From contig CAKTER010000007.1 of assembly GCA_934552695.1 (NCBI GenBank), positions 1 to 21,285 of the forward strand: DNA of 21,285 nucleotides, written 5' to 3'. A program made the position numbers and the translations under genes. This stretch comes from an uncultured Eubacteriales bacterium (GTDB lineage Bacteria; Bacillota; Clostridia; Lachnospirales; Anaerotignaceae). The notes beneath the pieces were generated by a model. It saw nothing but the letters and a program-made list of their open reading frames with translations. It did no database searches and had not been told where the DNA came from. This document shows, piece after piece, positions 1 to 11,175 of this stretch (the first letter of the stretch is position 1; the number at the start of each line of letters is the position of its first letter).

Positions 1-2
1 CA

Positions 3-80
3 TGGGCAAAAGTCCCATCACAGGCACTTAGCGACGCTCTGGTCGAAATGTTCCAAGACAAACTCAAACCAGATAAATAA
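3..80 (+). CDS. 3' end of an unidentified gene, possibly a tyrosine recombinase
   Basis: An open frame enters from the left edge and stops at TAA 78-80, giving 25 residues that end LVEMFQDKLKPDK. The fragment is too short to identify by itself. Its charged, helical tail resembles the extreme C-terminus of many tyrosine recombinases. Its position, pointing at the 3' end of guaA, is where guaA-targeting integrases are usually found. The integrase reading is therefore an inference from context. A hairpin terminator follows at 91-130, which supports a real gene end here. Another frame (frame 1) also stays open through this stretch, but it runs through the terminator and looks non-coding. Confidence 0.35.
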   Translation, partial: WAKVPSQALSDALVEMFQDKLKPDK

Positions 81-87
81 ATACGAC

Positions 88-130
88 AAAAAGCCCTTAG
101 CCATGAGTTTTTACCCACAGCTAAGGGCTT
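88..130. terminator. Hairpin terminator between the left-edge gene and guaA
   Basis: An 11-bp perfect stem (91-101 with 120-130, AAGCCCTTAGC/GCTAAGGGCTT) encloses an 18-nt loop. On the minus strand the stem runs into five Ts, so it can end guaA transcription. On the plus strand it follows the stop codon at 80, with a weaker T stretch (CGTTTATAAT). It probably works in both directions between two convergent genes. Confidence 0.65.
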
Positions 131-304
131 CGTTTATAATATGGATTTATTTGTTGCACAACCACCTGTCAATCATTCTCTAACCCGAAAACCACCGGGT
201 TACAAGAATAATGGCTCTCATGCAACTGTTATCAATTTGTTATCAAAAGACTTTTAAAAGTGCCGCAAACCCGCATAAACGCTGGGTTTACTAAACATTT
301 TTGT
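131..304. other. AT-rich non-coding stretch with small inverted repeats beside guaA
   Basis: I see no credible gene here. The base composition is visibly more AT-rich than the flanking genes. Three short inverted repeats are present: TAACCCG/CGGGTTA (181-187, 196-202), AAACCC/GGGTTT (267-272, 284-289) and TAAACA/TGTTTA (292-297, 302-307). The last one contains the guaA stop codon. Clusters of short repeats like these are typical of the attachment region of tyrosine-recombinase elements, but that role is inferred. Confidence 0.45.
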
Positions 305-1843
305 TTATTCAAACTCAATCGTCGCCGGGGGCTTACTGGTAATATCGTAGCACACCCGATTTACATGGGGCACCTCATTCACGATACGGGTGGACGCCGC
401 ATCCAGCACCTCATAAGGAATCCGGGCCCAATCCGCCGTCATAAAGTCCGTGGTGGTCACGCCTCGCAGGGCCACGGTATAATCGTAGGTCCGGCCGTCA
501 CCCATAACGCCCACAGAGCGCAGGTCGGTCAGCACGGCAAAATACTGGTTGATGCTCCGCTCAATCCCGGCCTTGGCCACTTCCTCCCGGAAAATAGCGT
601 CGGCCTCCCGCAAAATATCCAGCCGGGGCTTCGTCACCTCACCCAGCACCCGGATTCCCAGGCCGGGGCCGGGGAAAGGCTGCCGCCACACCAGGGTATC
701 GGGCAGACCCAGCTCCAGACCCATCTGGCGCACCTCATCCTTAAACAGCAGGCGCAGGGGCTCGATCAGCTCCCGGAAATCCACCACAGAAGGCAGTCCG
801 CCTACGTTATGGTGGCTCTTAATCACCGCCGAATCTCCCAGCCCGCTTTCAATCACATCGGGATAAATGGTGCCCTGCACCAAAAAGTCCACCTTGCCAA
901 TCTTTTTGGCTTCATCCTCGAATACCCGGATAAACTCCTCGCCAATGCGCTTCCGCTTTTCCTCGGGATCGGTCACGCCTTTTAGTTTATTCAAAAAACG
1001 TTCTTCGGCATTGACCCGGACAAAGTGCGAATCGAAATAGCCATCAAAGGCCGCCTCCACCTCGTCGCCCTCGTTTTTCCGCATCAGGCCGTGATCCACA
1101 AACACGCAGGTCAACTGCTGGCCAATGGCTTTGGAAACCAAAGCCGCTACTACGCTGGAATCCACGCCACCGGACAGGGCGCACAGGGCCTTGCCGTCGC
1201 CCACCGTTTCCCGGATTTTTTGAATTTGTTCTTCAATATAGTTGCCCATGGTCCAATCGCCGGAGCAACCGCAAACCTCATACAAGAAGTTATAAATCAT
1301 TTGGGAGCCCCGGGGGGTATGGTTCACCTCGGGGTGGAACTGCACGCCGTAAAACCCCTTTTCGGGACACTCGATGGCCGCCGCCGGACAAGTGGGGGTC
1401 GTTCCAATCACCCGGAAGCCCTCCGGCAGGCCCGTCACATAGTCGGTGTGGCTCATCCAGCAGACCTCTCGCTCCGAAATCCCTTTCAAAAGCTTGCTAT
1501 CCGTCTGGAACGTCACCTCGGCCTTGCCGTACTCGCTGCGTTCTCCGGCGTTGCCCACCTGGCCGCCCAGCGTATAGGCCATCAGCTGGCACCCGTAGCA
1601 AATGCCCAAAACCGGAATCCCCAGCTCAAACAGGGCCGGGTCGCACTTGGGCGATTTTTCGTCATACACACTGTTGGGGCCGCCGGTAAAGATAATCCCC
1701 TTGGGGTTTTTGGCCTTAATCTCCTCCAACGGCTTATTCCAGGGCATAATCTCGCAATACACATGATGTTCCCGCACCCGACGGGCGATCAGCTGGTTAT
1801 ACTGGCCGCCAAAGTCCAGAACAATCACCATTTCCTTTTCCAT
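305..1843 (-). CDS. guaA: GMP synthase (glutamine-hydrolysing)
   Basis: This 512-residue enzyme converts XMP to GMP using ATP and glutamine-derived ammonia, the last step of guanine nucleotide synthesis in the cytoplasm. The N-terminal class I glutamine amidotransferase domain has its nucleophile in GICYGCQ (Cys82) and the His170/Glu172 pair in QFHPE. The ATP-pyrophosphatase domain follows, with the P-loop SGGVDSS at about 224-230, and then the C-terminal dimerisation domain ending in PPATIEFE. The length is normal and the protein appears intact. The start is set by GGAGG seven bases before ATG. It lies 24 bp after guaB on the same strand, so the two form a guaBA operon. Its 3' end is a known insertion target for genomic islands, and the DNA just beyond it looks foreign here. 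Confidence 0.97.
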   Translation of the reverse strand: MEKEMVIVLDFGGQYNQLIARRVREHHVYCEIMPWNKPLEEIKAKNPKGIIFTGGPNSVYDEKSPKCDPALFELGIPVLGICYGCQLMAYTLGGQVGNAGERSEYGKAEVTFQTDSKLLKGISEREVCWMSHTDYVTGLPEGFRVIGTTPTCPAAAIECPEKGFYGVQFHPEVNHTPRGSQMIYNFLYEVCGCSGDWTMGNYIEEQIQKIRETVGDGKALCALSGGVDSSVVAALVSKAIGQQLTCVFVDHGLMRKNEGDEVEAAFDGYFDSHFVRVNAEERFLNKLKGVTDPEEKRKRIGEEFIRVFEDEAKKIGKVDFLVQGTIYPDVIESGLGDSAVIKSHHNVGGLPSVVDFRELIEPLRLLFKDEVRQMGLELGLPDTLVWRQPFPGPGLGIRVLGEVTKPRLDILREADAIFREEVAKAGIERSINQYFAVLTDLRSVGVMGDGRTYDYTVALRGVTTTDFMTADWARIPYEVLDAASTRIVNEVPHVNRVCYDITSKPPATIEFE

Positions 1844-1867
1844 GTTATCCTCCGTTATGCCGTTATC

Positions 1868-3367
<1,500 letters not shown>

Positions 3368-3391
3368 TTACACAGTCTGGTTTATCATATA

Positions 3392-3420
3392 ATCTTAACA
3401 TGGGCCGGGAGGTTTGACAA
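3392..3420 (-). promoter_or_regulatory. Sigma-A-type promoter of guaBA
   Basis: On the minus strand TTGTCA (3415-3420) is followed by a 17-bp spacer and TAAGAT (3392-3397). It lies about 70 bp upstream of the guaB start. The match is moderate (5/6 and 4/6), but the spacing is ideal and no other candidate is better placed. Confidence 0.5.
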
Positions 3421-3476
3421 GCCGTTCTCCCGGAAAAAAACGCTCGTTTTCTGTGGGGGAAATTGTAACAAGAGCC

Positions 3477-3503
3477 AAAAAGCCGGGCGTTTCCCTCCGG
3501 CTT
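3477..3503 (-). terminator. Second, distal terminator downstream of groEL
   Basis: On the minus strand a 7-bp stem AAGCCGG/CCGGCTT (3497-3503 with 3480-3486) is followed by a five-T run. It sits behind the stronger hairpin at 3522-3551, so groEL seems to end in tandem terminators that insulate guaBA. Confidence 0.5.
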
Positions 3504-3521
3504 CTTCGTCTTTTTCACGCC

Positions 3522-3551
3522 AAAAGGCCGGTATGGTTTCCCATACCGGCC
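3522..3551 (-). terminator. Terminator of groES-groEL
   Basis: A perfect 11-bp stem GGCCGGTATGG/CCATACCGGCC with a GAAA tetraloop on the minus strand is followed by TTTTGG. It begins about 34 bases after the groEL stop codon. Confidence 0.85.
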
Positions 3552-3584
3552 CGGTTTATTGTTGGAATCGGTTGCCTTGGCCGC

Positions 3585-5246
<1,662 letters not shown>

Positions 5247-5275
5247 TTATTTTTTAAATGGGATGGGCCGGGAGC

Positions 5276-5569
5276 TTAGTCCTCGATGATGCCCAGCACT
5301 TCGTTCTGACGCAGCATAATAAAGGTCTCGTCCTCCAGCACTACCTCGATGGTAGCAAAGGGAGCCTTGGAGTACACAATACGGTCGCCGGGCTTCACGA
5401 CCATTTCAATCTTATCCCCATTCACCACACCGCCGGGGCCCACGGCGATAACTTCGCCAACGGGGGGCTTTTCCTTGCTGGCAGCGGTCAGCAGCAGACC
5501 GGACTTGGTCTTTTCTTCCACTTCCAAAGGTTTTACAACAATCTTATCGGCCAAAGGTTTAATTTTCAT
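5276..5569 (-). CDS. groES: Co-chaperonin GroES, 10 kDa subunit
   Basis: This 97-residue protein forms the heptameric lid of the GroEL chamber. It begins MKIKPLADKIVVKPLEVEE and has the mobile loop region around TKSGLLLTAASKEKPPVGEV. Its C-terminal part, FIMLRQNEVLGIIED, is typical. The frame is open 14 codons further upstream, but AAGGAGGAAACATC directly before the ATG at 5569 fixes the start. It is the first gene of the heat-shock operon and lies just downstream of a perfect CIRCE element. Confidence 0.97.
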   Translation of the reverse strand: MKIKPLADKIVVKPLEVEEKTKSGLLLTAASKEKPPVGEVIAVGPGGVVNGDKIEMVVKPGDRIVYSKAPFATIEVVLEDETFIMLRQNEVLGIIED

Positions 5570-5604
5570 GGATGTTTCCTCCTTAATCGAAGCTTTGTCA
5601 TTTG

Positions 5605-5631
5605 TTAGCACTCGATAGTGCTGAGTGCTAA
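5605..5631. promoter_or_regulatory. CIRCE operator (HrcA binding site)
   Basis: TTAGCACTC-N9-GAGTGCTAA is a perfect match to the CIRCE inverted repeat. It lies between the promoter and groES, about 36 bp upstream of the start codon. By established knowledge, the HrcA repressor binds this site and releases it on heat stress. hrcA itself is not in this window. Confidence 0.97.
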
Positions 5632-5641
5632 CACTGGTATT

Positions 5642-5670
5642 ATAATAACCCCGGCCCCCGTTTTGTGCAA
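5642..5670 (-). promoter_or_regulatory. Promoter of groES-groEL
   Basis: On the minus strand TTGCAC (5665-5670), a 17-bp spacer and TATTAT (5642-5647) lie directly upstream of CIRCE. An overlapping TATAAT at 5639-5644 is an alternative -10. Either places the transcription start at or inside CIRCE, as in other HrcA-controlled operons. Confidence 0.7.
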
Positions 5671-5786
5671 ATCTGCTTTTGAAGCATATTTCTGCTTTTT
5701 CTCCGGGAACCGGGGTATTTTTACCTCATATCCTACGGTTGCTTTCTTTTTCCAAAAATTCCTTTCGTTTTCTCCGGTTTTCAAAA

Positions 5787-6224
5787 TCACCGGAACACAA
5801 ATTGGGTCAGCAAAAGATAAATTCCAAAGCAACCGCCGCCGACCACCGCATCCAGTAAGGCCACTTTCCAGTCCTTTCGCAGCAGCGCCACCACCGCCGC
5901 CACCAAACCGACAATCAGCACGCCGTAGGTAGCCAGGTAGGTGGTGAAAAAGCCCCGCTCAATCATGGCAAACACAAACAGCACCAAAAACAGAACGGTC
6001 AGCACCTGGGTAATCCAGAACACGGTTTTAAAGGGCTTGGGTTTGGGGGGCTTGTCTGCGGCAGCCTTTTGGGCACTGCGGGTTACCGGAGCCTTATCCA
6101 CCACCGGCTGCGCCGCTTCTTTTTGGACTTCCTCGGGCCAGCCGCCTACCGGTTCCCCGGGGGCAGCGGGTGGGGTCGTTGTCGTTTCTTCCGGTTGGGG
6201 GGTTAATTTCTTTTCCTCTTCCAT
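5787..6224 (-). CDS. Small three-helix membrane protein, function unknown
   Basis: I do not recognise this 145-residue protein. The first 65 residues are rich in Pro, Glu, Thr and Ala, look disordered and are probably cytoplasmic. Three hydrophobic segments follow, at roughly 67-88, 94-115 and 119-142, with few charged residues between them. The ATG is supported by GGAAAGGAG a few bases upstream. It begins 48 bp after the typA stop on the same strand with no terminator between, so it is probably co-transcribed with typA. A weak hairpin TCCGGT/ACCGGA (5772-5793) overlaps its stop codon but lacks a T run. Coding status is likely because of the ribosome site and the coherent membrane topology. 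Confidence 0.75.
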   Translation of the reverse strand: MEEEKKLTPQPEETTTTPPAAPGEPVGGWPEEVQKEAAQPVVDKAPVTRSAQKAAADKPPKPKPFKTVFWITQVLTVLFLVLFVFAMIERGFFTTYLATYGVLIVGLVAAVVALLRKDWKVALLDAVVGGGCFGIYLLLTQFVFR

Positions 6225-6272
6225 GATACGCTCCTTTCCGTCGGCCTCCGGCTGCCGGCTGGCAACCCGGGC

Positions 6273-8108
6273 TTACTGCTTTTGATTGGCGTAGCGAGCC
6301 TTCCGCCGTAGGTTGTTGTCCAAAATCTTCTTCCGCATCCGCAGGTTCAGAGGCGTAACCTCCACCAGCTCGTCATCGGCAATAAATTCCAGGCACTCCT
6401 CCAGGCTCATGGTGATGGGCGTCACCAGCTTTAAGGCATCGTCGGAGCCCGAAGCCCGGGTATTGGTCAGCTGCTTCTTTTTGCAAACGTTCACGTCCAT
6501 ATCGTCGCTACGGGCGTTGCGGCCAATAATCATGCCCTCGTAAACCCGCACGCCGGGTCCAATGAACAGGTCGCCCCGTTCCTGCGCATTAAACAGGCCG
6601 TAGGTAATGGACTCGCCGGTTTCAAACGCCACCAGAGAGCCCTGGCTCCGCCGGGGAATATCCCCCCGGTAGGGGCCATACCCGGCAAACAGGGAGTTCA
6701 TAATGCCGTGGCCCCGGGTGTCGGTCAAAAAGTCGCCCCGGTAACCAATCATGCCCCGGGCGGGAATCAAAAACTCCAACCGGGTGTTGCCGCCCCGGCC
6801 GGGGGTCATGTTCTGCATTTCGCCCTTCCGGCTGCCCAGCTTTTCAATTACAATGCCCACATATTCCTCGGGAACGTCGATAATCACGTTCTCCATGGGC
6901 TCCATCTTTTTCCCGTTTTCTTCCTTAAATAACACCTCGGGCTTCGAAACCTGGAACTCATAGCCCTCCCGGCGCATGGTCTCAATCAGGATGGACAGAT
7001 GCAGCTCGCCCCGGCCAAACACCCGGAAAGCCTCGGTGCTTTCGGTATCCTCCACCCGCAGGCTCACGTCGGTACGCAGCTCCTTATACAGCCGCTCCCG
7101 CAAATGCCGGGAGGTTACGAACTTGCCCTCCTGCCCCGCAAAGGGGCTATCGTTGACCGAAAACACCATGGACAGGGTGGGCTCGGAAATCTTTACAAAG
7201 GGCAACGCCTCGGGCCGGGCCGGGGAACAGATGGTATCGCCAATGCGAATATCGGCAATGCCGGAAATAGCGGCAATGTCCCCGCAGGAGACCTCCCGGG
7301 CCTCTACCCGGTTCAGGCCCTCAAAGGTATACAGCTTGCTAATCTTCACCCGGTCCGAAAACTCGGGGTTGTGGTGGTTCAGCAAAATCACTTCATCGTT
7401 CACCCGCAGGGTGCCGCTTTCCACCTTGCCAATGCCAATCCGGCCCACATACTCGCTGTAGTCAATGGTGGAAATGAGGGTCTGCACCGGGGCTTCGGGG
7501 TCGCCTTCGGGGGCAGGGATATGCTCCAAAATGGTCTCGAACAGGGGGCGCATCCCATCGTGCTCCCCATCCGGGGTACGGCTGGCCCACCCCTGCCGGG
7601 CGGAGGCATACACAAAGGGGGAATCCAGCTGGTCGTCGCTGGCCTCCAGCTCCATAAACAGTTCCAGCACCTCGTCCACCACCTCGGCGGGCCGGGCTTC
7701 GGGCCGGTCCACCTTGTTCAGACACACGACCACCGGCAAATCCAAATCCAGCGCCTTCCGCAGCACAAACCGGGTCTGGGGCATGGGCCCCTCAAAGGCG
7801 TCTACCACCAGCACCACGCCGTTAACCATTTTTAAAACCCGTTCCACCTCGCCGCCAAAGTCGGCGTGGCCGGGGGTATCGATGATGTTGATTTTAACCC
7901 CGTTGTAGTGAACGGAGGTGTTTTTGGAAAGGATGGTAATCCCCCGCTCCCGTTCAATATCGCCGGAATCCATGACCCGCTCGGCCACCACCTGATTTTG
8001 CCGGAAGGTGCCGCTCTGCTTTAACAGCTCGTCCACCAGCGTGGTTTTGCCATGGTCAACGTGGGCAATAATGGCAATGTTACGAATGTCTTCTCGTTTT
8101 TGTTTCAT
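6273..8108 (-). CDS. typA: Ribosome-binding translational GTPase TypA/BipA
   Basis: This 611-residue GTPase belongs to the EF-G-like family and acts on the ribosome, affecting subunit assembly and growth under stress or cold. The GTPase motifs are all present: G1 AHVDHGKTT (15-23), G2 RGIT (55-58), G3 DTPGH (77-81) and G4 NKVD (131-134). The EF-Tu-like domain II follows, then the EF-G-like domains. The C-terminal region, with [22 protein letters not shown] and [24 protein letters not shown] stretches, is specific to TypA and separates it from EF-G and LepA. Length is normal. AAAGGAG lies ten bases before ATG, and a clear promoter lies about 80 bp upstream. Confidence 0.96.
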   Translation of the reverse strand: MKQKREDIRNIAIIAHVDHGKTTLVDELLKQSGTFRQNQVVAERVMDSGDIERERGITILSKNTSVHYNGVKINIIDTPGHADFGGEVERVLKMVNGVVLVVDAFEGPMPQTRFVLRKALDLDLPVVVCLNKVDRPEARPAEVVDEVLELFMELEASDDQLDSPFVYASARQGWASRTPDGEHDGMRPLFETILEHIPAPEGDPEAPVQTLISTIDYSEYVGRIGIGKVESGTLRVNDEVILLNHHNPEFSDRVKISKLYTFEGLNRVEAREVSCGDIAAISGIADIRIGDTICSPARPEALPFVKISEPTLSMVFSVNDSPFAGQEGKFVTSRHLRERLYKELRTDVSLRVEDTESTEAFRVFGRGELHLSILIETMRREGYEFQVSKPEVLFKEENGKKMEPMENVIIDVPEEYVGIVIEKLGSRKGEMQNMTPGRGGNTRLEFLIPARGMIGYRGDFLTDTRGHGIMNSLFAGYGPYRGDIPRRSQGSLVAFETGESITYGLFNAQERGDLFIGPGVRVYEGMIIGRNARSDDMDVNVCKKKQLTNTRASGSDDALKLVTPITMSLEECLEFIADDELVEVTPLNLRMRKKILDNNLRRKARYANQKQ

Positions 8109-8190
8109 ACAATAAAGGCTCCTTTAAAATGGCAGGCTCCCTGCCCCAGATTTGAGCCCCGTTTACCGGAACCGGGCCCATAACGCACCT

Positions 8191-8219
8191 ATTATATACC
8201 AAATCCCGGCCCGTGGAAA
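8191..8219 (-). promoter_or_regulatory. Promoter of typA
   Basis: On the minus strand TTTCCA (8214-8219), a 17-bp spacer and a perfect TATAAT (8191-8196) lie upstream of typA. The leader also contains the short palindrome GGCAGG-GAG-CCTGCC (8131-8145), close to the ribosome site, whose role is unknown. Confidence 0.7.
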
Positions 8220-8335
8220 GAAAAATTTTAAACTTTTTTGGCGACGTAAACAAAAGGGCATTTTTTCCGTCCGGCCCCGATTCCCCCTCTCCCCGCAAAA
8301 AGCAGACCCTTCTCCCCTACTTTCCCGTCCTTAAC

Positions 8336-8363
8336 AAAAAAGCGCCTTTCCGAAGAAAGACGC
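8336..8363 (-). terminator. Terminator of the cold-shock gene
   Basis: On the minus strand a 9-bp stem (GCGTCTTTC/GAAAGGCGC, one G-T pair) is capped by a TTCG tetraloop and followed by six Ts. It starts about 20 bases after the stop codon. This is a textbook intrinsic terminator. Confidence 0.88.
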
Positions 8364-8383
8364 CCTTTGCCCTTGGGTTTTCT

Positions 8384-8584
8384 TTACAGTTTGACTACGT
8401 TGGCAGCCTGGGGGCCCTTGGCGCCCTGTACCACTTCAAACTCTACGCTCTGGCCTTCCTCCAGCGTTTTGTAGCCTTCGCCCTGAATGGCCGAGAAATG
8501 TACAAAAACGTCGTCCTCGCCGGGAACGGTAATAAACCCAAAACCTTTTTCTGCATTGAACCATTTCACGGTGCCTTTTTTCAT
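8384..8584 (-). CDS. Cold-shock domain protein, CspA family
   Basis: This 66-residue single-domain protein binds single-stranded nucleic acid and acts as an RNA chaperone. Both RNA-binding motifs are visible: KGFGFI (RNP1, residues 13-18) and VFVHF (RNP2, 27-31). The N-terminus [16 protein letters not shown] is typical of the family. The open frame continues far upstream, but GTAGGAGGAATACC just before the ATG at 8584 decides the start. It has its own promoter and terminator, so it is a single-gene unit. The leader is only about 40 nt, so the long cold-sensing leader of E. coli cspA is absent. Confidence 0.96.
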   Translation of the reverse strand: MKKGTVKWFNAEKGFGFITVPGEDDVFVHFSAIQGEGYKTLEEGQSVEFEVVQGAKGPQAANVVKL

Positions 8585-8630
8585 GGTATTCCTCCTACTT
8601 CTCAAAGCAAATTGATTTGGTAACACTATG

Positions 8631-8659
8631 AGAATACCATATCTTGCCAGCAAAGTCAA
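8631..8659 (-). promoter_or_regulatory. Promoter of the cold-shock gene
   Basis: On the minus strand TTGACT (8654-8659), a 17-bp spacer and TATTCT (8631-8636) form a strong sigma-A promoter. TGG directly before the -10 adds an extended -10 element. Confidence 0.8.
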
Positions 8660-8817
8660 ACAAAGTTTACAACAAATGCCCCGAATTTTCGCATTTTTTA
8701 GGCCATTTGTCACACATTTCTTTTCAAATCGTCAGAATTTTGAATTGTTGTTTGCTCAATTTGTCAAAACTTCCTCGATTCTTTTTAATGTTTCCCACTT
8801 CTGTCACAAATCACCGC

Positions 8818-9282
8818 TCACAAAAAGCCTTTGTCCTCCAAAAGAGAATCCCCCTCCCGCAGGGCCGCCCGGGCCAGGGCATCGCACCGCTCGTTTTCCG
8901 GGTTATCGGCATGGCCCTTTACCCAGCAAAACGTCACCCGGTGCTTTTCCAAAAGCTCTAACAGCTGCTGCCACAAATCTACATTCGAGGCTCGCTCCGT
9001 GCGGGTACGCATCCAGTTCCGGCTTTGCCAGCCCCGTACCCAGCCCTTGTTGATGGCGTCCACCACATATTTGGAATCGCTATAAAGCGTGACAATACAG
9101 GGTTCCCGCAAAGCCGAAAGGGCGGCAATCACCGCCATAATCTCCATCCGGTTGTTGGTGGTTTTTCGATAGCCTGCCGCCAGCTCCTTTCGGGCTGTGC
9201 CGTAAAGCAGCACAGCGCCATAGCCCCCGGGCCCCGGGTTCCCGGAACAGGCGCCGTCGGTATACACGGTCACTTCCTTCAT
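8818..9282 (-). CDS. rnhA: Ribonuclease HI
   Basis: This 154-residue enzyme cuts the RNA strand of RNA-DNA hybrids. The catalytic residues are visible in order: Asp9 (YTDGACSGNPGPGGYG), Glu47 (NNRMEIMAV), Asp69 (YSDSKYVVDAINKGW), His124 (WVKGHADNPENE) and Asp134 (CDALA). Length matches E. coli RNase HI. A longer open frame exists upstream, but the ATG at 9282 gives the standard N-terminus and follows AGGAGGACGGGA. The start codon overlaps the ispD stop as ATGA, which suggests translational coupling. No clear terminator follows; the 180 bp to the cold-shock promoter are AT-rich. Confidence 0.96.
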   Translation of the reverse strand: MKEVTVYTDGACSGNPGPGGYGAVLLYGTARKELAAGYRKTTNNRMEIMAVIAALSALREPCIVTLYSDSKYVVDAINKGWVRGWQSRNWMRTRTERASNVDLWQQLLELLEKHRVTFCWVKGHADNPENERCDALARAALREGDSLLEDKGFL

Positions 9283-9953
9283 TCCCGTCCTCCTTCCTCC
9301 CACAGCCACCGGGCCAATTGCAGGTCCCGGGGGGTGGTCAGCTTTTCGTTCGACTCCTCCCCCGCTACCGTCCACACGGGGAACCCGGCGGCTTCCACCA
9401 AGGCGGCGTCGTCGGTAGCCCCCTGCCCCGCCCGGGCATAGGCCGCCTCAATCACAGCCCGGCGGAACCCCTGGGGCGTTTGCACCCGTACCAGCTCGTC
9501 CCGCCGCAGGGTCTGTCTCACTCGTCCGGCCTCATCCACTGCCTTCATGGTATCGGCTACCGGCAGCACCGGAATACAGGCCCCCTTTTCCAGCGCCAGC
9601 TCTGCCACCCGGGCAAATAAGGCCGGGCTGGCCAACGGCCGCACCCCGTCGTGGATGAGTACCACCTCGGTTTCCCGCGGCAAAGCCAACAGCCCCGCCC
9701 GCACCGAATCCGTCCGGGTAGCCCCGCCGGTCACCACAGCCCGTACCTTGGGAAAATCTCCCACCGGGAAGGTCTCCCCGGCCCCCAGCACCAGCACCAC
9801 AGCGTCCACGGCTTCCGCCGCTTCCGCCGCCGCCAGCGTGTGGGCCAGCACCGGCTTGCCCCCCAGCAGCCGGAACTGCTTTTTCACCGGGCCGCCCATC
9901 CGCAGGCCCGACCCGGCCGCCACAATTACTGCCGTACAAAACGCTTTTTCCAT
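9279..9953 (-). CDS. ispD: 2-C-methyl-D-erythritol 4-phosphate cytidylyltransferase
   Basis: This 224-residue enzyme attaches CMP to methylerythritol phosphate in the non-mevalonate isoprenoid pathway. The nucleotide-binding signature AAGSGLRMG (12-20) with the KKQF lysines is followed by HDGVRPL (101-107), QTPQGFR (158-164), TDDAALVE (180-187) and the NEKLTTPRDL region near the C-terminus. All are IspD features. The ribosome site is GAGGTGGAG. It ends in a 4-nt overlap with rnhA and is preceded, 48 bp away, by the PIN/TRAM gene, the same neighbour it has in Bacillus (yacL-ispD). ispF, its usual partner, is not next to it here. Confidence 0.95.
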   Translation of the reverse strand: MEKAFCTAVIVAAGSGLRMGGPVKKQFRLLGGKPVLAHTLAAAEAAEAVDAVVLVLGAGETFPVGDFPKVRAVVTGGATRTDSVRAGLLALPRETEVVLIHDGVRPLASPALFARVAELALEKGACIPVLPVADTMKAVDEAGRVRQTLRRDELVRVQTPQGFRRAVIEAAYARAGQGATDDAALVEAAGFPVWTVAGEESNEKLTTPRDLQLARWLWEEGGRE

Positions 9954-9970
9954 GCTCCACCTCTCGTAAG

Positions 9971-9993
9971 AAAGGCCCGGAAACCTCCGGGCC
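9971..9993 (-). terminator. Intergenic hairpin between the PIN/TRAM gene and ispD
   Basis: On the minus strand a perfect 8-bp GC-rich stem GGCCCGGA/TCCGGGCC with a GGTT loop is followed by TTTCTT. It ends only about ten bases before the ispD ribosome site. It may be a partial terminator or an RNA processing or stabilising element that sets ispD-rnhA levels below those of the upstream genes. Confidence 0.5.
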
Positions 9994-10001
9994 CCTCTGG
10001 G

Positions 10002-11078
10002 TTACGAATCCTTGAGCCGGGCAAAAATCATCCGGCCCGCTGCGGTTTGCAGCGCACTGGTCACCGTCACGTCCCGGGTCTCCCCCAGGCAACGGCTGCC
10101 GCCCTCCACCACGATCATGGTTCCATCGCTGAGGTAGGCCACGCCCTGTCCGTGCTCTTTTCCTTCCTTAATAATAGCCACCCGCATATCCTCGCCGGGC
10201 AGCACCACCGACTTGACCGCATTGGCCAGCTCGTTGATGTTCAGCACCCGCACGCCCTGAAAGGCGGCCACCTTGTTGAGATTGTAATCGTTGGTCACCA
10301 CATAGGCGTCCATTTTGGCCGCCATTTTCAGCAGCCGGGAATCCACCTCCATGGGCTCCTTCACCGGGAAATCCATAATTTCCACCGGAACCGTCAGCTG
10401 CCGCTGGATATCGTTTAAAATATCCAGGCCCCGGCGGCCCCGCTTCCGCTTTTGGGCGTCGGCCGAATCGGCAATGTGCCGCAGCTCGTCCAGTACAAAC
10501 TCGGGGATGATGATTTTCCCTTCCATAAACCCGGTATGCAAAATGTCCAAAATCCGGCCGTCGATGATGACGCTGGTATCCAGGATTTTAGGCCGCCCGG
10601 GGGTACCCTTCCGGCTCCCAAAGGAGACCTCGGGCCCCTTCAGCGCCGGCGGCGGCACGGGCAGTGTCACTTCGTCCTTTTTCCGCTGGCCGACCCGGAA
10701 GCCCAACGAGGCAAAAATCACATTCAGCACCACTACAATGCCGATGCCGACGGTTCCCAGCTTGCCCACCGCCAGACCAATGAGGTTGGCAATGACCAGG
10801 CCAATCACAGCGCCGACCACACCGGCCATTAAATCGCGAAAGCTCATAGTGGCCAGGCTGTCCTCGAAGGTCGCCATGCGGGAAAGAATGGCCTTTGCAA
10901 TCCGCTTGGAGAATAAAAAATAAAATATGATTCCGATAGCAACGCTTAAAACAACCGGTACAAAGGCAGGCAAAAATTCCTGTAACCGCAGCATCTCCAA
11001 CATATACACGCTTCGCAAAATCAGATAGGCTACGGCAATCACAATCAAGCTCATGGCCGCTTCCAAAAACTTTTTCAT
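10002..11078 (-). CDS. Membrane-anchored PIN and TRAM domain protein (YacL-like)
   Basis: This 358-residue protein has four predicted membrane segments in its first 130 residues (about 9-27, 36-57, 84-105, 107-126). A cytoplasmic PIN nuclease domain begins at ILDTSVIIDGRI (about 165), and a TRAM domain occupies roughly 290-355. The acidic PIN residues are present: Asp167, Glu198 in LDELR, Asp246 in EVDSRLL and Asp264 in TNDYN. This layout matches B. subtilis YacL and its relatives, whose role is poorly defined; RNA cleavage is likely from the domains. AAGGAGGTGAGAGT precedes the ATG. It sits between carD and ispD, a common arrangement in Firmicutes. Confidence 0.93.
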   Translation of the reverse strand: MKKFLEAAMSLIVIAVAYLILRSVYMLEMLRLQEFLPAFVPVVLSVAIGIIFYFLFSKRIAKAILSRMATFEDSLATMSFRDLMAGVVGAVIGLVIANLIGLAVGKLGTVGIGIVVVLNVIFASLGFRVGQRKKDEVTLPVPPPALKGPEVSFGSRKGTPGRPKILDTSVIIDGRILDILHTGFMEGKIIIPEFVLDELRHIADSADAQKRKRGRRGLDILNDIQRQLTVPVEIMDFPVKEPMEVDSRLLKMAAKMDAYVVTNDYNLNKVAAFQGVRVLNINELANAVKSVVLPGEDMRVAIIKEGKEHGQGVAYLSDGTMIVVEGGSRCLGETRDVTVTSALQTAAGRMIFARLKDS

Positions 11079-11175
11079 ACTCTCACCTCCTTATTCGAAA
11101 TGGTTTCGTTGTTTCTTCTCTGTCATCTATAAATTAACCCAAACGGGATTGTTTTCGGTCAAAGCCTGCGGCTTT

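Noticed and set aside
59..318. The 9-mer CAAACTCAA at 59-67 and 310-318 as a direct-repeat attachment pair
   Set aside because: Nine bases is easily expected by chance. The first copy lies inside the left-edge gene and the second is guaA coding sequence. A true repeat would be expected at the far end of the element, outside the window.
8080..8298. A 72-codon minus-strand frame upstream of typA
   Set aside because: It overlaps the typA promoter and start, has no ribosome site, and is best read as leader DNA.
8640..8817. Repeated TTTGTCA-like motifs between rnhA and the cold-shock gene as an operator or repeat array
   Set aside because: The copies are irregular in spacing and sequence, and the region is simply AT-rich; only the -35 and -10 of the cold-shock promoter are convincing.
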